The notes under the pieces: generated by a model | The model's input: the letters and a program-made list of their open reading frames with translations, nothing else | Told to the model about the DNA's origin: nothing | The model's database searches: none | Assembly (NCBI RefSeq): GCF_026393345.1 | Contig: NZ_JAPLAI010000066.1 | Location: 28,955 to 92,954 of the forward strand | Direction: 5' to 3' | Length of the DNA stretch: 64,000 nucleotides | DNA from: Microbacterium sp. | GTDB taxonomy: Bacteria > Actinomycetota > Actinomycetes > Actinomycetales > Microbacteriaceae | Shown: in pieces, positions 61,501 to 64,000 of the stretch | How the letters are laid out: every line of letters begins with the position of its first letter | Position numbering within the stretch: position 1 is the first letter of the stretch | Made by a program: the position numbers and the translations under genes

Positions 61501-61968
61501 ATGACCGCGCTCGACCACATGGTGTGCTTTTCGCTGTACTCGGCGAGCCGTGCCACGACCCAGGCGTACCGACGCCTGCTGGAGCCATGGGGGCTCACCT
61601 ATCCGCAGTACCTCGTGCTGGTGGAGTTATGGGACCGCGGCCCCCGCTCGGTGCGCGACCTCGGCGATGACCTCGCGCTCGATTCCGGCACGCTCTCGCC
61701 TCTCTTGCGGCGGATGGAGCACGCCGGGCTCGTCACGCGCTCCCGCACCGAGGCGGACGGCCGCCTCGTGACCATCGCCCTCACCGACCGCGGCGAGGCC
61801 CTCCGCACCGAGACGGCCGCCGTCCCCGGCCAGGTGGCGGCCTGCCTCGGCCTGACGGTCGACACCGCCCCCGACGTCCTCGAGCTCCTGCACCGCCTCA
61901 CCGGCAACGTGCGGGCCTCGAACGACACGGATCCGGCACTTGCCGCATCCGTCCCTCATGAAAGGTGA
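61501..61968 (+). CDS. OhrR-type MarR-family peroxide-sensing regulator
   Basis: LDHMVCFSLYSASRATTQAYRRLLEPWGLTYPQYLVLVELWDRG with N-terminal reactive-Cys context; immediately upstream of ohr. Confidence 0.88.
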   Translation: MTALDHMVCFSLYSASRATTQAYRRLLEPWGLTYPQYLVLVELWDRGPRSVRDLGDDLALDSGTLSPLLRRMEHAGLVTRSRTEADGRLVTIALTDRGEALRTETAAVPGQVAACLGLTVDTAPDVLELLHRLTGNVRASNDTDPALAASVPHER

Positions 61969-61972
61969 CCCC

Positions 61973-62392
61973 ATGACCGCGCTCTACACCGCCGAAGCCC
62001 TGTCCACCGGCGACGGCCGCAACGGCCACGTCGCCACCGGCGACGGGCTGCTCGACGTCGACGTGCGCACCCCCGTCGAGATGGGCGGCGCAGGCGGCGC
62101 CCTCAACCCGGAGCTCCTCTTCGCCGCCGGTTACGCCGCGTGCTTCCACAGTGCACTGCTGGCCGTCGCTCGCCGCGACAAGGTGCAGATCCACGACACC
62201 AGCGTCGGATCCCGCGTGAGCCTGGTACGCACCGAGACCGGGCTGACCCTGGCGGTCGAGCTCGAGGTCGTCATCCCCGACCTGCCGCGCGACCAGGCCC
62301 AGGCGCTCGCCGACGGCGCGTACCAGATGTGCCCCTACTCCAACGCGACCCGCGGCAACATCGAGACGACGGTGACGGTCGTCGAGGACTGA
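61973..62392 (+). CDS. ohr: Organic hydroperoxide resistance protein
   Basis: LYTAEALSTGDGRNGHVATGDGLLDVDVRTPVEMGGAGGALNPELLFAAGYAACFHSAL. Confidence 0.95.
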   Translation: MTALYTAEALSTGDGRNGHVATGDGLLDVDVRTPVEMGGAGGALNPELLFAAGYAACFHSALLAVARRDKVQIHDTSVGSRVSLVRTETGLTLAVELEVVIPDLPRDQAQALADGAYQMCPYSNATRGNIETTVTVVED

Positions 62393-62414
62393 CCCCCTCC
62401 CGCCGCCCGCCTCT

Positions 62415-62454
62415 GGGCCCCGAGACCCTGGGACAACCCACGGTCTCGGGGCCC
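62415..62454. terminator. Stem-loop terminator after ohr
   Basis: gggccccgagacc ... ggtctcggggccc (13-bp perfect stem). Confidence 0.75.
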
Positions 62455-62580
62455 TGTCGGGCGCGCACCGCCCGGGCTCCCGTCACGATCAGGACGCCGC
62501 GCCCGCGAGGCTGTGGCGGATGAGGCGCCCGAGCGCAACCCCCCGCGGCACATCGGGTGTCGCCCGGTACCGTCGCCGTC

Positions 62581-62742
62581 ATGTTCATGCTGTCGGGAGG
62601 GCCGCGCGCGGGTCAGCTGGTCGACGACCTCCCCGCCGGATACCGCCTGCGGGGCGTCCGCACCGACGGCCCCTCGCAGCTCGTCATCGGCGACATGATC
62701 GCCGCGGTGGCGGAGTGGCCGGAGGACGGCGACTCCCGCTGA
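62581..62742 (+). CDS. Small hypothetical protein
   Basis: MFMLSGGPRAGQLVDDLPAGYRLRGVRTDGPSQLVIGDMIAAVAEWPEDGDSR; flanked by terminator and TetR promoter. Confidence 0.45.
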   Translation: MFMLSGGPRAGQLVDDLPAGYRLRGVRTDGPSQLVIGDMIAAVAEWPEDGDSR

Positions 62743-62753
62743 CACGAGGTATC

Positions 62754-62776
62754 TGCACTAACGATCGTTTCGTGCA
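62754..62776. promoter_or_regulatory. Putative TetR operator palindrome
   Basis: tgcacta-acgatcgtt-tcgtgca with 10-bp palindromic core aacgatcgtt. Confidence 0.5.
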
Positions 62777-62788
62777 ATACTGCACTCC

Positions 62789-64000
<1,212 letters not shown>

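Overview
High-GC actinobacterial chromosomal window (Microbacteriaceae/Microbacterium-like by protein character), with about 45 supported protein-coding genes and one tRNA-Arg. From left to right: (1) a surface-protein cluster (DUF916 protein, degenerate WxL-like secreted protein, start of a LAxTG-sortase-motif protein); (2) a LacI-controlled galactoside/galactan operon (ABC permeases, frameshifted solute-binding protein, GH43-like, GH35, galE-galT-galK); (3) a MarR / RND efflux / MFS efflux module; (4) a decayed locus with an IS110-type transposase N-terminal relic fused to a TIR-like (Thoeris ThsB-like) remnant with an internal amber stop, followed by a truncated, translationally coupled transmembrane partner and a transposon-end-like repeat array; (5) SAH-hydrolase-like, amidohydrolase, nucleoside hydrolase and CUT1-type ABC transporter genes; (6) ZapE-like ATPase, MFS, DUF2207, MarR, Hsp20 (with both CIRCE and HAIR operators), DUF2804, GH2, amine oxidase; (7) a LacI-type L-arabinose locus (araA, FGGY kinase); (8) PucR / MMSDH / class III aminotransferase; (9) a sulfur locus (metB, CBS, MetQNI, two SfnB-like acyl-CoA-dehydrogenase-family genes, LLM monooxygenase, rhodanese); (10) OhrR/Ohr and TetR/MFS. 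Main finds: the decayed TIR + TM-protein locus at 18.38-18.93 kb, the abrupt change in frequency of the octamer GGATGCGG at about 19.4 kb, transposon-end-like ~20-bp repeats at both 12.72 and 18.97-19.04 kb, an actinobacterial Csc-like surface cluster at 0-2 kb, tandem REP-like hairpins at 41.2 kb, and a 20-bp-phased TGACGTC array upstream of metQ. All family calls come from reading the sequence only; no database search was run.
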